NCBI RefSeq assembly: GCF_029873255.1
Contig: NZ_CP123622.1
Span: forward strand, 124,001-188,000
Direction of reading: 5' to 3'
From: Pigmentibacter sp. JX0631
GTDB taxonomy: Bacteria > Bdellovibrionota_B > Oligoflexia > Silvanigrellales > Silvanigrellaceae
DNA length: 64,000 nt
Under the pieces are notes generated by a model. It was not told where the DNA came from. It worked only from the letters and a program-made list of their open reading frames with translations, and searched no databases. This document shows positions 10,047 to 19,091 of the stretch, in pieces; positions within the stretch are counted from its first letter, which is position 1; the number at the start of each line of letters is the position of its first letter. A program made the position numbers and the translations under genes.

Positions 10047-10649
10047 ATGCCATTTATTTTCACTGCTGCCCAAAGAAGATCACTTGATAGAATTTCTGGG
10101 AATTATTTAAATTTTTTGGACGAAGAATCTGATTTTACTATTTCAGATATTTTCTCCTTAGGACTGTTACTAACACAAGCCACTCTTGCAAAAGATCGCA
10201 ATAAACAACTTATTGATTATTATAAATCTGCCTATTCTATCACATGCGGAGCTTTACACATTAAAAATCCTGAATTATTTTTGATTCGTGTTGCTGGGAA
10301 AGATAAGGTTGAATCATGGAATGATTTTTCTGATTTTAAAGCAGTTTGGTATCCTAAATGGTTTTCAAATCAATTAGAACTAAGAAAAAGTATTTTTCTG
10401 TTTACTAACGAAGAGCTACAAAAAAGTACTCCTGATTTTTGGGGAGAAACTTGCTCAGATGATTTAGTAAAAAATGAACTTTTAGCAGTAAAAAGTTCAT
10501 TTCAGCAAATTCATATTGGTGTCTTAGCTGTAGTTCTAAAAATAGATTTTGCCTTAGCTGCATTATTAAATTGGCCTTCGCATGTACAAATTCCTTGGAA
10601 AAATTTACAAGAAAATTATCATTTTCCTAGTTATCCAGGTCTTTCTTAA
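10047..10649 (+). CDS. uncharacterised protein downstream of mreB
   Basis: A 200-aa protein, starting 44 bp after mreB behind TGAGGT. No signal peptide or membrane segment is visible. It begins with MPFIFTAAQRRSLDRISGNY and ends with a tryptophan-containing segment, LLNWPSHVQIPW. I cannot name a family. Its tight placement suggests co-transcription with mreB, subject to the hairpin between them, so a role connected with cell shape is possible but not shown. Confidence 0.7.
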   Translation: MPFIFTAAQRRSLDRISGNYLNFLDEESDFTISDIFSLGLLLTQATLAKDRNKQLIDYYKSAYSITCGALHIKNPELFLIRVAGKDKVESWNDFSDFKAVWYPKWFSNQLELRKSIFLFTNEELQKSTPDFWGETCSDDLVKNELLAVKSSFQQIHIGVLAVVLKIDFALAALLNWPSHVQIPWKNLQENYHFPSYPGLS

Positions 10650-10871
10650 TTTTATTTTAAAAAAATAATTCAAATCAATTATTTTATGCTTAATGTGCAA
10701 AGTTAACATAATTGGTTTCTTTTTTAGCGTTAAATTTTAAATAATATATAAAATTTTTATTTTCATCTCTTAATATAATGAATCATTAAAATATAAAATA
10801 GCATAGCATTTACAACTTTTTTGAGTTAAAAAAAGAAAAACACTGTAAACTTAAGAAAGGTATATTTTATT

Positions 10872-12026
10872 ATGATATTTTCAAAATATTGGAAAATTAT
10901 CTACATTTTATTTTCTCTATTTAGTTTTAATTTTGGACATGCATACGAAAAAGAAGCATTTCCCCTAATCATTGACACAGATGCGGCCATCGATGACTGG
11001 CCTGCAGTTTTGTATTCTCTTAATCAAAAAGCGCATTCAGATTTGCTTGGTATCACAATTAGTGCTACAGGAGAAGCCCATTGTAAACCAGCACAAAAAA
11101 ATATAGCCGATTTAATATATTTGTCAGGTCGGGAAAGCGAATTTATCCCTGTTACCTGCGGAGATTCAGTGCCTCTCGAGGGTTTTCATACTTTCCCAGA
11201 TGAATGGCGAATTACTTCAGACAGTTTATTTGATGTTAAAATTCCTTCTAACCCTACCCCACATATTTTAACTAAACACTCTGTTGAATGGATGCATGAA
11301 ACTTTAAGTAAAAGTAAAAAGCCTGTAGTTTTTTTAACGATTGGACCGCTCACTAATCTTGGTCAATTAATTCAAAAATATCCTGATGATGTTAAAAAAA
11401 TTAAACGTATTTATATCATGGGCGGCGCTATCAAAGCAAAAGGAAACTTAAATGTACCAAATATTACAGAAAATTTACAAAATAAATATGCAGAATGGAA
11501 TATTTGGATAGATCCTCTTTCGGCAAAAATCGTATTTAACTCTGGTGTTCCTTTGTCTGTTATCCCATTAGATGCCAGCAATCAAGTAAGAGTAACACGT
11601 GAATTTTTAAAGAAACTAAAAAGCGAAATTCATTCAAAATCTGCACAATTTTATGCAGATATTTTAGATAAAAATTTAGACTTTATTGATTCTGGTGAAT
11701 ACTATTTTTGGGATGTCCTATCTACAGCTAGTATGTATATGCCTTTTTGTACTGAAAAAAAAGTAAAACTCGATGTCGTCACCAAATTCGATCCTAGTCA
11801 ATCTGGAAAAGAACAAATGAAAAGTTTTGGTAAAAATTTTAGTTTGGTATTTGCACAATTCGAAGGTAATATGCAAAATAGACACCCATTCGAACAAATT
11901 GAAAGTGGTAGAACAATTGAAATAGTAAAGCAAGATAAAAAATTAGATCATGTTATGTGCTTTAAAGTTGACGGGGATGTATTTAAAGATCACTTTATAA
12001 AGACTTTGAATAATTCGAAGGAGTAG
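10872..12026 (+). CDS. secreted nucleoside hydrolase, IUNH family
   Basis: A 384-aa protein with a signal peptide (hydrophobic IIYILFSLFSFNFGHA, cleavage near residue 24) followed by the nucleoside hydrolase calcium/ribose-binding motif DTDAAIDDW (D35, D37, D41, D42). Internal TIGPLTNLGQLIQKYP and YIMGGAIKAKGN are typical family segments. These enzymes split the N-glycosidic bond of ribonucleosides to give base and ribose. Export suggests scavenging of nucleosides in the periplasm. At 384 aa it is longer than usual (about 310-330 aa), partly because of the signal peptide. The ribosome-binding site is AAGAAAGG. It is transcribed alone. Confidence 0.85.
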   Translation: MIFSKYWKIIYILFSLFSFNFGHAYEKEAFPLIIDTDAAIDDWPAVLYSLNQKAHSDLLGITISATGEAHCKPAQKNIADLIYLSGRESEFIPVTCGDSVPLEGFHTFPDEWRITSDSLFDVKIPSNPTPHILTKHSVEWMHETLSKSKKPVVFLTIGPLTNLGQLIQKYPDDVKKIKRIYIMGGAIKAKGNLNVPNITENLQNKYAEWNIWIDPLSAKIVFNSGVPLSVIPLDASNQVRVTREFLKKLKSEIHSKSAQFYADILDKNLDFIDSGEYYFWDVLSTASMYMPFCTEKKVKLDVVTKFDPSQSGKEQMKSFGKNFSLVFAQFEGNMQNRHPFEQIESGRTIEIVKQDKKLDHVMCFKVDGDVFKDHFIKTLNNSKE

Positions 12027-12112
12027 TATTTTAGTTTTTTTTATAAGAATATATCTATGGTTCTCTATTTTTTTGCAAAATAGAATTAATTTATATTACT
12101 GAATTTTCTAAC

Positions 12113-12868
12113 TCATTTTTTATCTAAATCTGATGTTTCATTTGGAATATTATTCTCAGTCTCATCAATGATAATTGGCTGTGCAAAAGCATTTAGAATT
12201 TGTTCAAACATTTCTAAAAGTTCATCTTTAATTTTTTGAGGATGAACTTCATTTAAATAAATTAATGGATTCGAAGGAGACTCTGAATAACCTGGATAGT
12301 AAAACTCATGAACTGCTAAGCGCATTTTTTTAACTGAATATACCAGTCTATAATTCCAGCAGGATTTTAATTCTGAATAATAATTTTGTTTTTCTTCTAA
12401 AGATAATTCCATAAAGTTATTTGAAAAAAATTCTTTACTGTAAACGACTTGTTTTTTATTTTTAGTATCGTATATAAGAAAGCCTTTTGAATCATCATTT
12501 ATTTCAATTTCCTTAATTAAAAAAAATAAATTAGAACTTTCTTTTTTAATAAATATTTTTGCGTTATCTAATGTTGTATAGTTGAAAACTCTATTTTTAT
12601 TTTTTTGTATTTCAGATAGAGAAGGCTCAATTGAAGAAAAAGATTCTTTGTACCATTTATCTAGCTCATCTTTCGTTGGAAGCATCCCATTTTCAAAACA
12701 AACAACACTATCTATTCCACAATAGGGACATAGTGCAGTTTCATTATTGTCAACGTATTCGGTAATTTCAGAAGTTTCAAACGTTTTTAAACAATAAAAA
12801 CATGAGCATTTCTTATATTTTTCAAGAATATTTCGATTTTTAAAAGATAAATCCCCTTTGAATGACAT
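12113..12868 (-). CDS. zinc-ribbon protein of unknown function
   Basis: A 251-aa protein. Residues about 10-65 carry two paired cysteine motifs, CSCFYC and ALCPYCGID, which would bind zinc. This segment matches a short 'cytoplasmic protein' family known from other Gram-negatives as I remember it. The remaining 180 residues contain WNYRLVYSVKKMRLAVHEFYYPG and have no motif I recognise. There is no signal peptide. It stands alone with its start facing CRISPR array 1. The zinc site is inferred from cysteine spacing. Confidence 0.65.
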   Translation of the reverse strand: MSFKGDLSFKNRNILEKYKKCSCFYCLKTFETSEITEYVDNNETALCPYCGIDSVVCFENGMLPTKDELDKWYKESFSSIEPSLSEIQKNKNRVFNYTTLDNAKIFIKKESSNLFFLIKEIEINDDSKGFLIYDTKNKKQVVYSKEFFSNNFMELSLEEKQNYYSELKSCWNYRLVYSVKKMRLAVHEFYYPGYSESPSNPLIYLNEVHPQKIKDELLEMFEQILNAFAQPIIIDETENNIPNETSDLDKK

Positions 12869-13059
12869 TAGTTAATTCTCTCTCATTTGTTAAATTGTAA
12901 TTATGCTGGAATTAATTAATCCTACTTTTTCTCATCTACTTAATTAGATTAAATCATTTCTGTTAGCTAGTCCTCTTTAATTGGAACACTCATTGCACAT
13001 GTGACAGCATTTTTAGTAATAACAAAACTTTAAAATTTTAAAAGAAGGAATAAAATTTA
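12869..13059. other. non-coding gap before CRISPR array 1
   Basis: AT-rich sequence with no open frame of note. It should hold the promoter of the zinc-ribbon gene (minus strand). The terminator described next and a short AT-rich stretch separate it from the first repeat at 13163. Confidence 0.4.
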
Positions 13060-13099
13060 TAAAAAACAATCTTATGCAAAAAAATTTGCTCATAAGATT
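13060..13099 (-). terminator. intrinsic terminator for the array 1 pre-crRNA
   Basis: Read on the minus strand, AATCTTAT (13099-13092) pairs with ATAAGATT, with an inner GCAAA/TTTGC stem, and is followed by G and six T residues (13066-13061). This is a good Rho-independent terminator for a transcript that crosses array 1 from right to left. It has no role for plus-strand transcription of the array. Confidence 0.7.
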
Positions 13100-13162
13100 A
13101 TAGTTTTTATTATAAAAAATAACTAAATAATCCTTTAAAGTCAAAGCATTATATCAACATCT

Positions 13163-14890
13163 AGCGTATCAAAGCGTTTATTCTAGGCAAGTCCTAGCCC
13201 AGATATGACTGTTTTGTATATTAAAGAAAGCGTATCAAAGCGTTTATTCTAGGCAAGTCCTAGCCGAATGAGTGGCGAGATCGCAAAGAGATCGAGCGTA
13301 TCAAAGCGTTTATTCTAGGCAAGTCCTAGCAAAGCCATAGGTTATAAGGGATTCTTTTTAGCGTATCAAAGCGTTTATTCTAGGCAAGTCCTAGCTGACC
13401 TGTTTCAGTGTTCACCATCATTATAAGCGTATCAAAGCGTTTATTCTAGGCAAGTCCTAGCCTTGCCGACGGAACGATCAGGTACGGCCATTAGCGTATC
13501 AAAGCGTTTATTCTAGGCAAGTCCTAGCTCAATTTCAACACTGTCAAGAATTTTGTCTAGCGTATCAAAGCGTTTATTCTAGGCAAGTCCTAGCTAGTTT
13601 CTTTGTACTTTTCAAGTAATTCTGAGCGTATCAAAGCGTTTATTCTAGGCAAGTCCTAGCCACTATATCAACAGAGCCCAATGTATTAATAGCGTATCAA
13701 AGCGTTTATTCTAGGCAAGTCCTAGCAGCGATTCCAGTTTATTAAAACCAGAAAAAAGCGTATCAAAGTGTTTATTCTAGGCAAGTCCTAGCTAAACTAT
13801 CGCAATTCCACCCGCTTTGTTCAGCGTATCAAAGCGTTTATTCTAGGCAAGTCCTAGCTTGAGAGCAATTGGAAAAGAGAAAGCGGAAAGCGTATCAAAG
13901 CGTTTATTCTAGGCAAGTCCTAGCGAGAAGACAGACCCAATCTACTCACTAAATAGCGTATCAAAGCGTTTATTCTAGGCAAGTCCTAGCAAAGGCTGGA
14001 GACTGAAAATAAAGATTTAAAGCGTATCAAAGCGTTTATTCTAGGCAAGTCCTAGCAGAAGCCCTGGCATTAATGCAGACTGTAACAGCGTATCAAAGCG
14101 TTTATTCTAGGCAAGTCCTAGCTCTTCACATTCATGTGAGATATTTACTGTTAGCGTATCAAAGCGTTTATTCTAGGCAAGTCCCAGCTTTATTAATGAT
14201 TCATTTTTTGTTGCCCATAGCGTATCAAAGCGTTTATTCTAGGCAAGTCCCAGCTATAGCTTGCAAAGATGAAGATGAGCAAGGAGCGTATCAAAGCGTT
14301 TATTCTAGGCAAGTCCCAGCTACGGAGGAATATGAGTGAATCCTTGCTGAAGCGTATCAAAGCGTTTATTCTAGGCAAGTCCCAGCTGCCTCACGTAGGC
14401 AGTAGTAAGGATTGTAAGCGTATCAAAGCGTTTATTCTAGGCAAGTCCCAGCCAAGACGAGAACCATTTTCATAATAAAATTAGCGTATCAAAGGGTTTA
14501 TTCTAGGCAAGTCCCAGCTTCAAATTACTTACAGACACAATTAAAAGCAGCGTATCAAAGCGTTTATTCTAGGCAAGTCCCAGCCAAGACGAGAACCATT
14601 TTCATAATAAAATTAGCGTATCAAAGGGTTTATTCTAGGCAAGTCCCAGCTTCAAATTACTTACAGACACAATTAAAAGCAGCGTATCAAAGCGTTTATT
14701 CTAGGCAAGTCTCAGCAAAAATCTAAAAAAGTAACAAAAAACGGTAAGCGTATCAAAGCGTTTTTAGGCAAGTTCTAGCATAAAACTGTAGCGTATCAAA
14801 TCGTTTATACTAAGCAAGTCACAACATTTATCAAAATAAACCGAAAAAATAGTTAGTGTATAAATGGAATCATTTTGGGCAAACTCCAGC
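13163..14890 (-). CRISPR. CRISPR array 1, type II-C, 24 good plus 3 degenerate repeats
   Basis: Repeats of 36 bp start at 13163, 13229, 13295, 13360, 13426, 13493 and then every 66 bp to 14681. Spacers are 30 bp, with rare 29 or 31. In crRNA sense the repeat begins GCT(A/G)GGACTTGCC and ends TTTGATACGCT. Repeats 1-15 have A at crRNA position 4, repeats 16-23 have G, and repeat 24 has another change. Three decayed copies follow at 14747 (3-bp deletion), 14790 (after only a 10-bp spacer) and 14855. The minus strand is taken as sense because of the tracrRNA anti-repeat, the TAnnnT-type repeat end and the terminator at the left end. Spacer targets are unknown. Confidence 0.98.
14417..14680. repeat. 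tandem duplication of two repeat-spacer units in array 1
   Basis: The 132-bp block 14417-14548 is repeated exactly at 14549-14680. It includes two spacers and the unusual repeat with AAAGGGTTT instead of AAAGCGTTT (14483 and 14615). Because the point variant is duplicated too, this is one duplication event within the array and not two independent spacer captures. Confidence 0.95.
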
Positions 14891-14891
14891 C

Positions 14892-14931
14892 ACTTAAGAC
14901 GCAGTAAGGGTGAGTATTTCTGCGATTAAGT
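14892..14931. other. imperfect hairpin at the decayed end of array 1
   Basis: ACTTAA-GA-CGCAG (14892-14904) can pair with CTGCG-A-TTAAGT (14920-14931). It sits directly after the last degenerate repeat. No U-tract follows on either strand. Its role is unknown; it may be a relic of an old spacer or flank. Confidence 0.4.
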
Positions 14932-15012
14932 AATTCAACTGCAAATGAGAAGAATAATAAACTATTTTAGAATTTAAAGTTAAATTAGAATGAGAGTATT
15001 TATTGGAAATAA

Positions 15013-15108
15013 TAAAAAAAGGAGCCACGAAGGCTCCTAAAGCTGATTAAAGCTGCGGGCATAAACCCTTGCTAAAGCAAGCAAAGAATATCCGCTTTGA
15101 TACGCTTG
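15013..15108 (-). ncRNA. tracrRNA for the type II-C Cas9
   Basis: On the minus strand a 36-nt stretch (15106-15071) aligns without gaps to the entire CRISPR repeat complement, with 27 identities to the array 1 left-end repeat including the first 14 bases. After this anti-repeat come a nexus-like hairpin (GGG/CCC at 15069-15058), a small AGCT/AGCT stem, and an intrinsic terminator hairpin (GGAGCC/GGCTCC, 15037-15021) with seven T residues. The predicted transcript is about 95 nt. It would pair with crRNA repeats to allow RNase III processing and Cas9 loading. It lies between array 1 and cas9, on the strand opposite to cas9. Confidence 0.9.
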
Positions 15109-15114
15109 TTGTTA

Positions 15115-15143
15115 TAGATATTTCTATATTTATAATTTGTCAA
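15115..15143 (-). promoter_or_regulatory. tracrRNA promoter
   Basis: On the minus strand a perfect -35 box TTGACA (15143-15138) is 17 bp from a -10 box TATCTA (15120-15115). The predicted start is about 15108, two bases before the anti-repeat. Position and spacing fit the tracrRNA precisely. Confidence 0.8.
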
Positions 15144-15719
15144 GTAGCAAGTACTAAAAAATTTATTTTAACAGCTAAAATGTAAATTAAACTAAAAACA
15201 ATGTTATTTTTGTGCCGTGAAATAAATTTTTCCAGAAAATTCAATTAATAGTTAAATAATAATTCCAATTCTACTAAGTTTTACCGATAATGTTTTTTAA
15301 AATTACGAAAATTATATATACTTGATAATTTTGTTACATAATTTTCTCCATGCTTCTCTTCCATTTTTAATAAAATATTCTAATTTTAGTATAATTTTAA
15401 AGATAAAAAATTTTATTTAATAAGAATCAATTGCGGACTATATGATAGGAGAAAAAAATAATAATTTTGTTGTAAATATCTATCGTTAAAACATCTAATT
15501 CCATAAAGTGAAGTCATTTAAACTATTTATTCTAAATTTCAAAATTTATTTTTGGTTTGTTTTTGTAAATTATATTTTATTTTGGTTAGTTATTTTAAGC
15601 AAAAAATTTATCAGAATGTATGTTACATAATGCTAAAATTTAATGAAAGGATTTTAGGACCAAATATTGGATATTTTATTTTTTTATTATCAATAAATGA
15701 AATTTAATTAAATAAAGAG
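15144..15719. other. non-coding AT-rich stretch between tracrRNA and cas9 promoters
   Basis: About 575 bp, extremely AT-rich, with no open frame, no CRISPR-like repeat and no convincing hairpin. I see nothing functional here beyond acting as the spacer between two divergent promoters. Confidence 0.5.
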
Positions 15720-15749
15720 TTGACAAATTTTAATGTTTAGAAATAACTT
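15720..15749 (+). promoter_or_regulatory. candidate cas9-cas1-cas2 promoter
   Basis: TTGACA (15720-15725) is followed after 18 bp by TAACTT (15744-15749), a weak -10 box. A start near 15756 would leave a leader of about 95 nt before the cas9 ATG. The -35 is perfect; the -10 is poor, so low basal expression is possible. Confidence 0.5.
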
Positions 15750-15851
15750 ATCGCAATTGTTTATTTTAGCTATGATTTATTATTATAAGTTATTTTAAAT
15801 AAAAAAAATATTATTTTATTACTTAAATGCGATACAAGGAATTATGGAAAT

Positions 15852-18800
15852 ATGAGCAATCTAGAAATAAATGGTCTAATTTTAGGACTTGATTTAGGAA
15901 CCACTAGTATTGGTTGGTCTCTGATAAATGAAGAAGAAAAAAAAATAATTAAAATGGGTGTTAGAATTTTTGATGAAGGAGTAAATAGAGATCCATCAGG
16001 TAAAGAAAGTACCAAAAATGCACAACGAAGAGATGCAAGATCGGCTAGAAGGATGCGTGAAAGAAGATATATGCGCACCCAAAAGTTGTTTAAATTGCTG
16101 CAAAAATATGATCTTCTTCCTAAATATTCAAATGAGCAATTAAAAGAAATAGAAAATGTAACGTATACAAAACAAGCAAAAAAGAAAGAACAAAGAAGAC
16201 TCCAATTATGTTTTAGAAATAAAATAATTGAAAATCTAGACAAAGAATTAATATCAAAATGGGAAAAAATATTACCACATCGTCCAGAGCTTTATAAAAA
16301 ATATTCTAAATCTTTACATCTTATTTTTCCATTTTTTTTGAGAACGATAGCATTAAGCGAAAAACTAGAAAGATATGAATTAGGTAGGGCTATTTTCCAT
16401 TTAAGTCATAGAAGAGGTTTTTTAAGTAATAGGAAATCTGGTAAAGGCAAAGAAGATGGTGATGTATTAAAATCAATAAATAAACTTTTTGATGACATTA
16501 ATATTCATCAATATAGGACTATTGGCGAGCTATTTTCAACATTTGATCCGGAAAAAATTAGAATTAGGAAAAGATATACTTCTAGAATAATGTTTGTTGA
16601 TGAGTTTAATAAAATTATTAATTCTCAAATTGAAAGATTAAATCAAGTAGTTCCAGATGAGATAGGAATTAAGTCTATTTATAAGTCTATTTTTTATCAA
16701 AGGCCATTGAAGCCTGTCAGAAAATTTATTGGATTTTGTTCTTTAGAGAAAAATAAAAGAAGAATGAAGATATCTTTCTTAAATGCACAAGAATTTAGAG
16801 TAAGACAAACGCTAAACAATATTGTAATATTTAATGATTCTCTTGAAAGACGGTTAAGTAAAGAAGAGACAGAAATTTTGTATCAATATCTTCTTGAGAA
16901 CGAAAAACTAAAATTATCTTTAGCCAAAAAAATAATCAGGCTATCACCTAAAGAAAAATTTAAATATGAAGATAATGAAATTAAAGGAAATACAACTTCA
17001 GCTAATATATCAAAAATATATAAAGATTTTTTATCTTTTAATGAAAAAGACAAAGAAAAATTCGTTAACTCATTAATAAGTTTTGATAGTGAAAAGCATC
17101 TAACAACTCATTTGGTAAATAAATGGAATATTAAAGAAGAAATTGCATCAAAATTAGCAGAGATAACTTTTGAAGAAGGGTATTTGTCGTACTCTAGTCG
17201 AGCAGTGAATCGATTACTACCAATGTTAAGAGAAGGTTTAGATCTCCACAACTCGAAATTAGCAGTTGGATATAAAGAAAAATCAAATATTAATATTTTT
17301 AATTTTTTGCCATCTTATGAAACAGTTGATCCATCACTAAGAAACCCAATTGTATCTAGAGCATTATCTGAATTAAGAAAAGTGGTAAATGGCCTAATCA
17401 AAATATATGGAAAACCAAAACAAATTAGAGTAGAACTTGCAAGAGAATTAAAAAAAGGGAAAAAATATCGTGAAAATATATTAAAAGAAAATAAATCAAG
17501 AAGAAGCGATAGAGAAAAAGCTATCGCTGAAATTAATAAATTTAATCCAGCCTTAAAGGTTAGTAATAGAGATATTGAAAAGTTACTTTTATTTAATGAA
17601 TGTGGCAAGCAATGTCCTTATACAGGTAGGTCTATAAGCATGGAAGACTTATTCGGAAGTAATCCTCTATATGATGTGGAACATATCATTCCATTAAGTA
17701 GATGTTTAGATGATTCTTTCTTAAATAAAACTTTATGCTTTCATTATGAAAATCGACACGTGAAAAAAAATAGAACTCCTTATGAATCTTATGGATTAAA
17801 TAATCCGGAAAAATATAATGAAATTTTAAAAAGGGTTGAAAAATTTTCAGGAAAAGGAAAATATAGAAAGCTGGAATTATTCAAAAAGAAAATTTCAACT
17901 TCTGAAGAAGATTTTACAACTCAAATGCTTAATGATACCCGCTATATAACTAAATTAGCAAAAGGATTTTTAGGATTATTATATGGCGGCGAAGTAGATC
18001 CTAATCATATACTTCGAATAAGAGCGAGTACAGGTCAAGTAACATCATATTTAAGAAATATGTGGAAATTGAATTCAATTCTTTCTGAATCAAATTTTAA
18101 ATCTCGGGATGATCATAGACATCATGCAATTGATGCTTTAGTTATTGCTTTAACTACTGAAAATTCAATAAAATTACTAAATATTGCTTCTAAAAATTCT
18201 TATTTAGAAGGGAAAAATAAATTTGGGAAAATAAATCAGGTTTGGGATGATCTTTATGAGCAAACTAATGAACATGTTAGTTGTATTAAAATTTCTTATA
18301 GAGTAGAAAAAAAGATAAATGGTTCACTTCATAAAGAAAGTTTTTATGGGAAAAATAAAGATAAAATTGAAAATACAGAATATTATACAATTCGAAAACC
18401 AATAAATTCGTTATCTAAAAATGAACTCAACAGTATAATAGACCCTTACATTAAAAATGCCGTCATTGAAAAATTAGATTCTAGTGGTACTAGCGATGTA
18501 AGAAAAGCTTTTGATCTGGAAAAAATTGAAACCCTGCCGTACATTGAAGTAAAGCATAATAAGCAAGAAAATAGGCCGTATGCGAAAAATAAAGGTGAAA
18601 AAATATTTATAAAAAGTGTTCGTATAAGAGTTAAATATGTAAATAATTTAGAAATTGGAAAAGGGATACAACAGAGAGCGGTTCAACCAGATGAAAATCA
18701 TCATATTTCCTATTACTTATTTGAAAAGAATAATGGGACACTATGGAAGTCGGAAGTAACTTCTAGATTACAAGCTGTATTAAGAAAACAAAATAATTTA

Positions 18801-19091
18801 CCAGTAATAAACAAAGAGGTTATGAAGGAGCATGGAGGTAAATTTTTATTTTCATTGGTTAAAGGAGATACAATAGAAGTGAGTGAAGGTGATAAAATTA
18901 AATACTGGAATGTAAAATCTATTTTGTCTGATGGACGAATTTATTATTCACCAGTAAACGATGCAAGAACGCAACAAATAAGAGAAGAAAATAATGCATA
19001 CTTGAGAGTTTCAGCAAGATCGTTACAATCATTGAGATGTAGAAAGGTAATTATATCTCCAATTGGAGAAATTTATGAGTGCTCTGAATGA
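15852..19091 (+). CDS. cas9: CRISPR-associated endonuclease Cas9, type II-C
   Basis: A 1079-aa Cas9, the short size typical of II-C. RuvC-I is LGLDLGTTSIGW (D14). The arginine-rich bridge helix is AQRRDARSARRMRERRYMR (57-75). RuvC-II is RVELARE (E528). HNH is YDVEHIIPLS (H611) with downstream NRTPYE, and RuvC-III is HHAIDALVIA (H757, D761). All nuclease residues are present, so it should cut both strands of crRNA-matched DNA. The C-terminal 250 residues would hold the PAM-interacting part; the PAM cannot be read here. The ATG at 15852 overlaps the stop of a three-codon frame (15844-15855) that is closer to the AAGGA site. The 3' end overlaps cas1 by 4 bp. Confidence 0.97.
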   Translation: MSNLEINGLILGLDLGTTSIGWSLINEEEKKIIKMGVRIFDEGVNRDPSGKESTKNAQRRDARSARRMRERRYMRTQKLFKLLQKYDLLPKYSNEQLKEIENVTYTKQAKKKEQRRLQLCFRNKIIENLDKELISKWEKILPHRPELYKKYSKSLHLIFPFFLRTIALSEKLERYELGRAIFHLSHRRGFLSNRKSGKGKEDGDVLKSINKLFDDINIHQYRTIGELFSTFDPEKIRIRKRYTSRIMFVDEFNKIINSQIERLNQVVPDEIGIKSIYKSIFYQRPLKPVRKFIGFCSLEKNKRRMKISFLNAQEFRVRQTLNNIVIFNDSLERRLSKEETEILYQYLLENEKLKLSLAKKIIRLSPKEKFKYEDNEIKGNTTSANISKIYKDFLSFNEKDKEKFVNSLISFDSEKHLTTHLVNKWNIKEEIASKLAEITFEEGYLSYSSRAVNRLLPMLREGLDLHNSKLAVGYKEKSNINIFNFLPSYETVDPSLRNPIVSRALSELRKVVNGLIKIYGKPKQIRVELARELKKGKKYRENILKENKSRRSDREKAIAEINKFNPALKVSNRDIEKLLLFNECGKQCPYTGRSISMEDLFGSNPLYDVEHIIPLSRCLDDSFLNKTLCFHYENRHVKKNRTPYESYGLNNPEKYNEILKRVEKFSGKGKYRKLELFKKKISTSEEDFTTQMLNDTRYITKLAKGFLGLLYGGEVDPNHILRIRASTGQVTSYLRNMWKLNSILSESNFKSRDDHRHHAIDALVIALTTENSIKLLNIASKNSYLEGKNKFGKINQVWDDLYEQTNEHVSCIKISYRVEKKINGSLHKESFYGKNKDKIENTEYYTIRKPINSLSKNELNSIIDPYIKNAVIEKLDSSGTSDVRKAFDLEKIETLPYIEVKHNKQENRPYAKNKGEKIFIKSVRIRVKYVNNLEIGKGIQQRAVQPDENHHISYYLFEKNNGTLWKSEVTSRLQAVLRKQNNLPVINKEVMKEHGGKFLFSLVKGDTIEVSEGDKIKYWNVKSILSDGRIYYSPVNDARTQQIREENNAYLRVSARSLQSLRCRKVIISPIGEIYECSE

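Noticed and set aside
14073-14475. Open frames with repeated peptides such as AYQSVYSRQ and RIKAFILGKS
   Set aside because: They are translations of CRISPR repeats, in phase because the 66-bp unit is divisible by three. No ribosome-binding sites.
13163-14890. Array transcription on the plus strand
   Set aside because: The tracrRNA anti-repeat pairs only with the minus-strand repeat, and the terminators at the left ends work only on the minus strand.
15144-15719. A second tracrRNA or decayed array in the long gap before cas9
   Set aside because: No match to any part of the repeat was seen apart from the tracrRNA itself.
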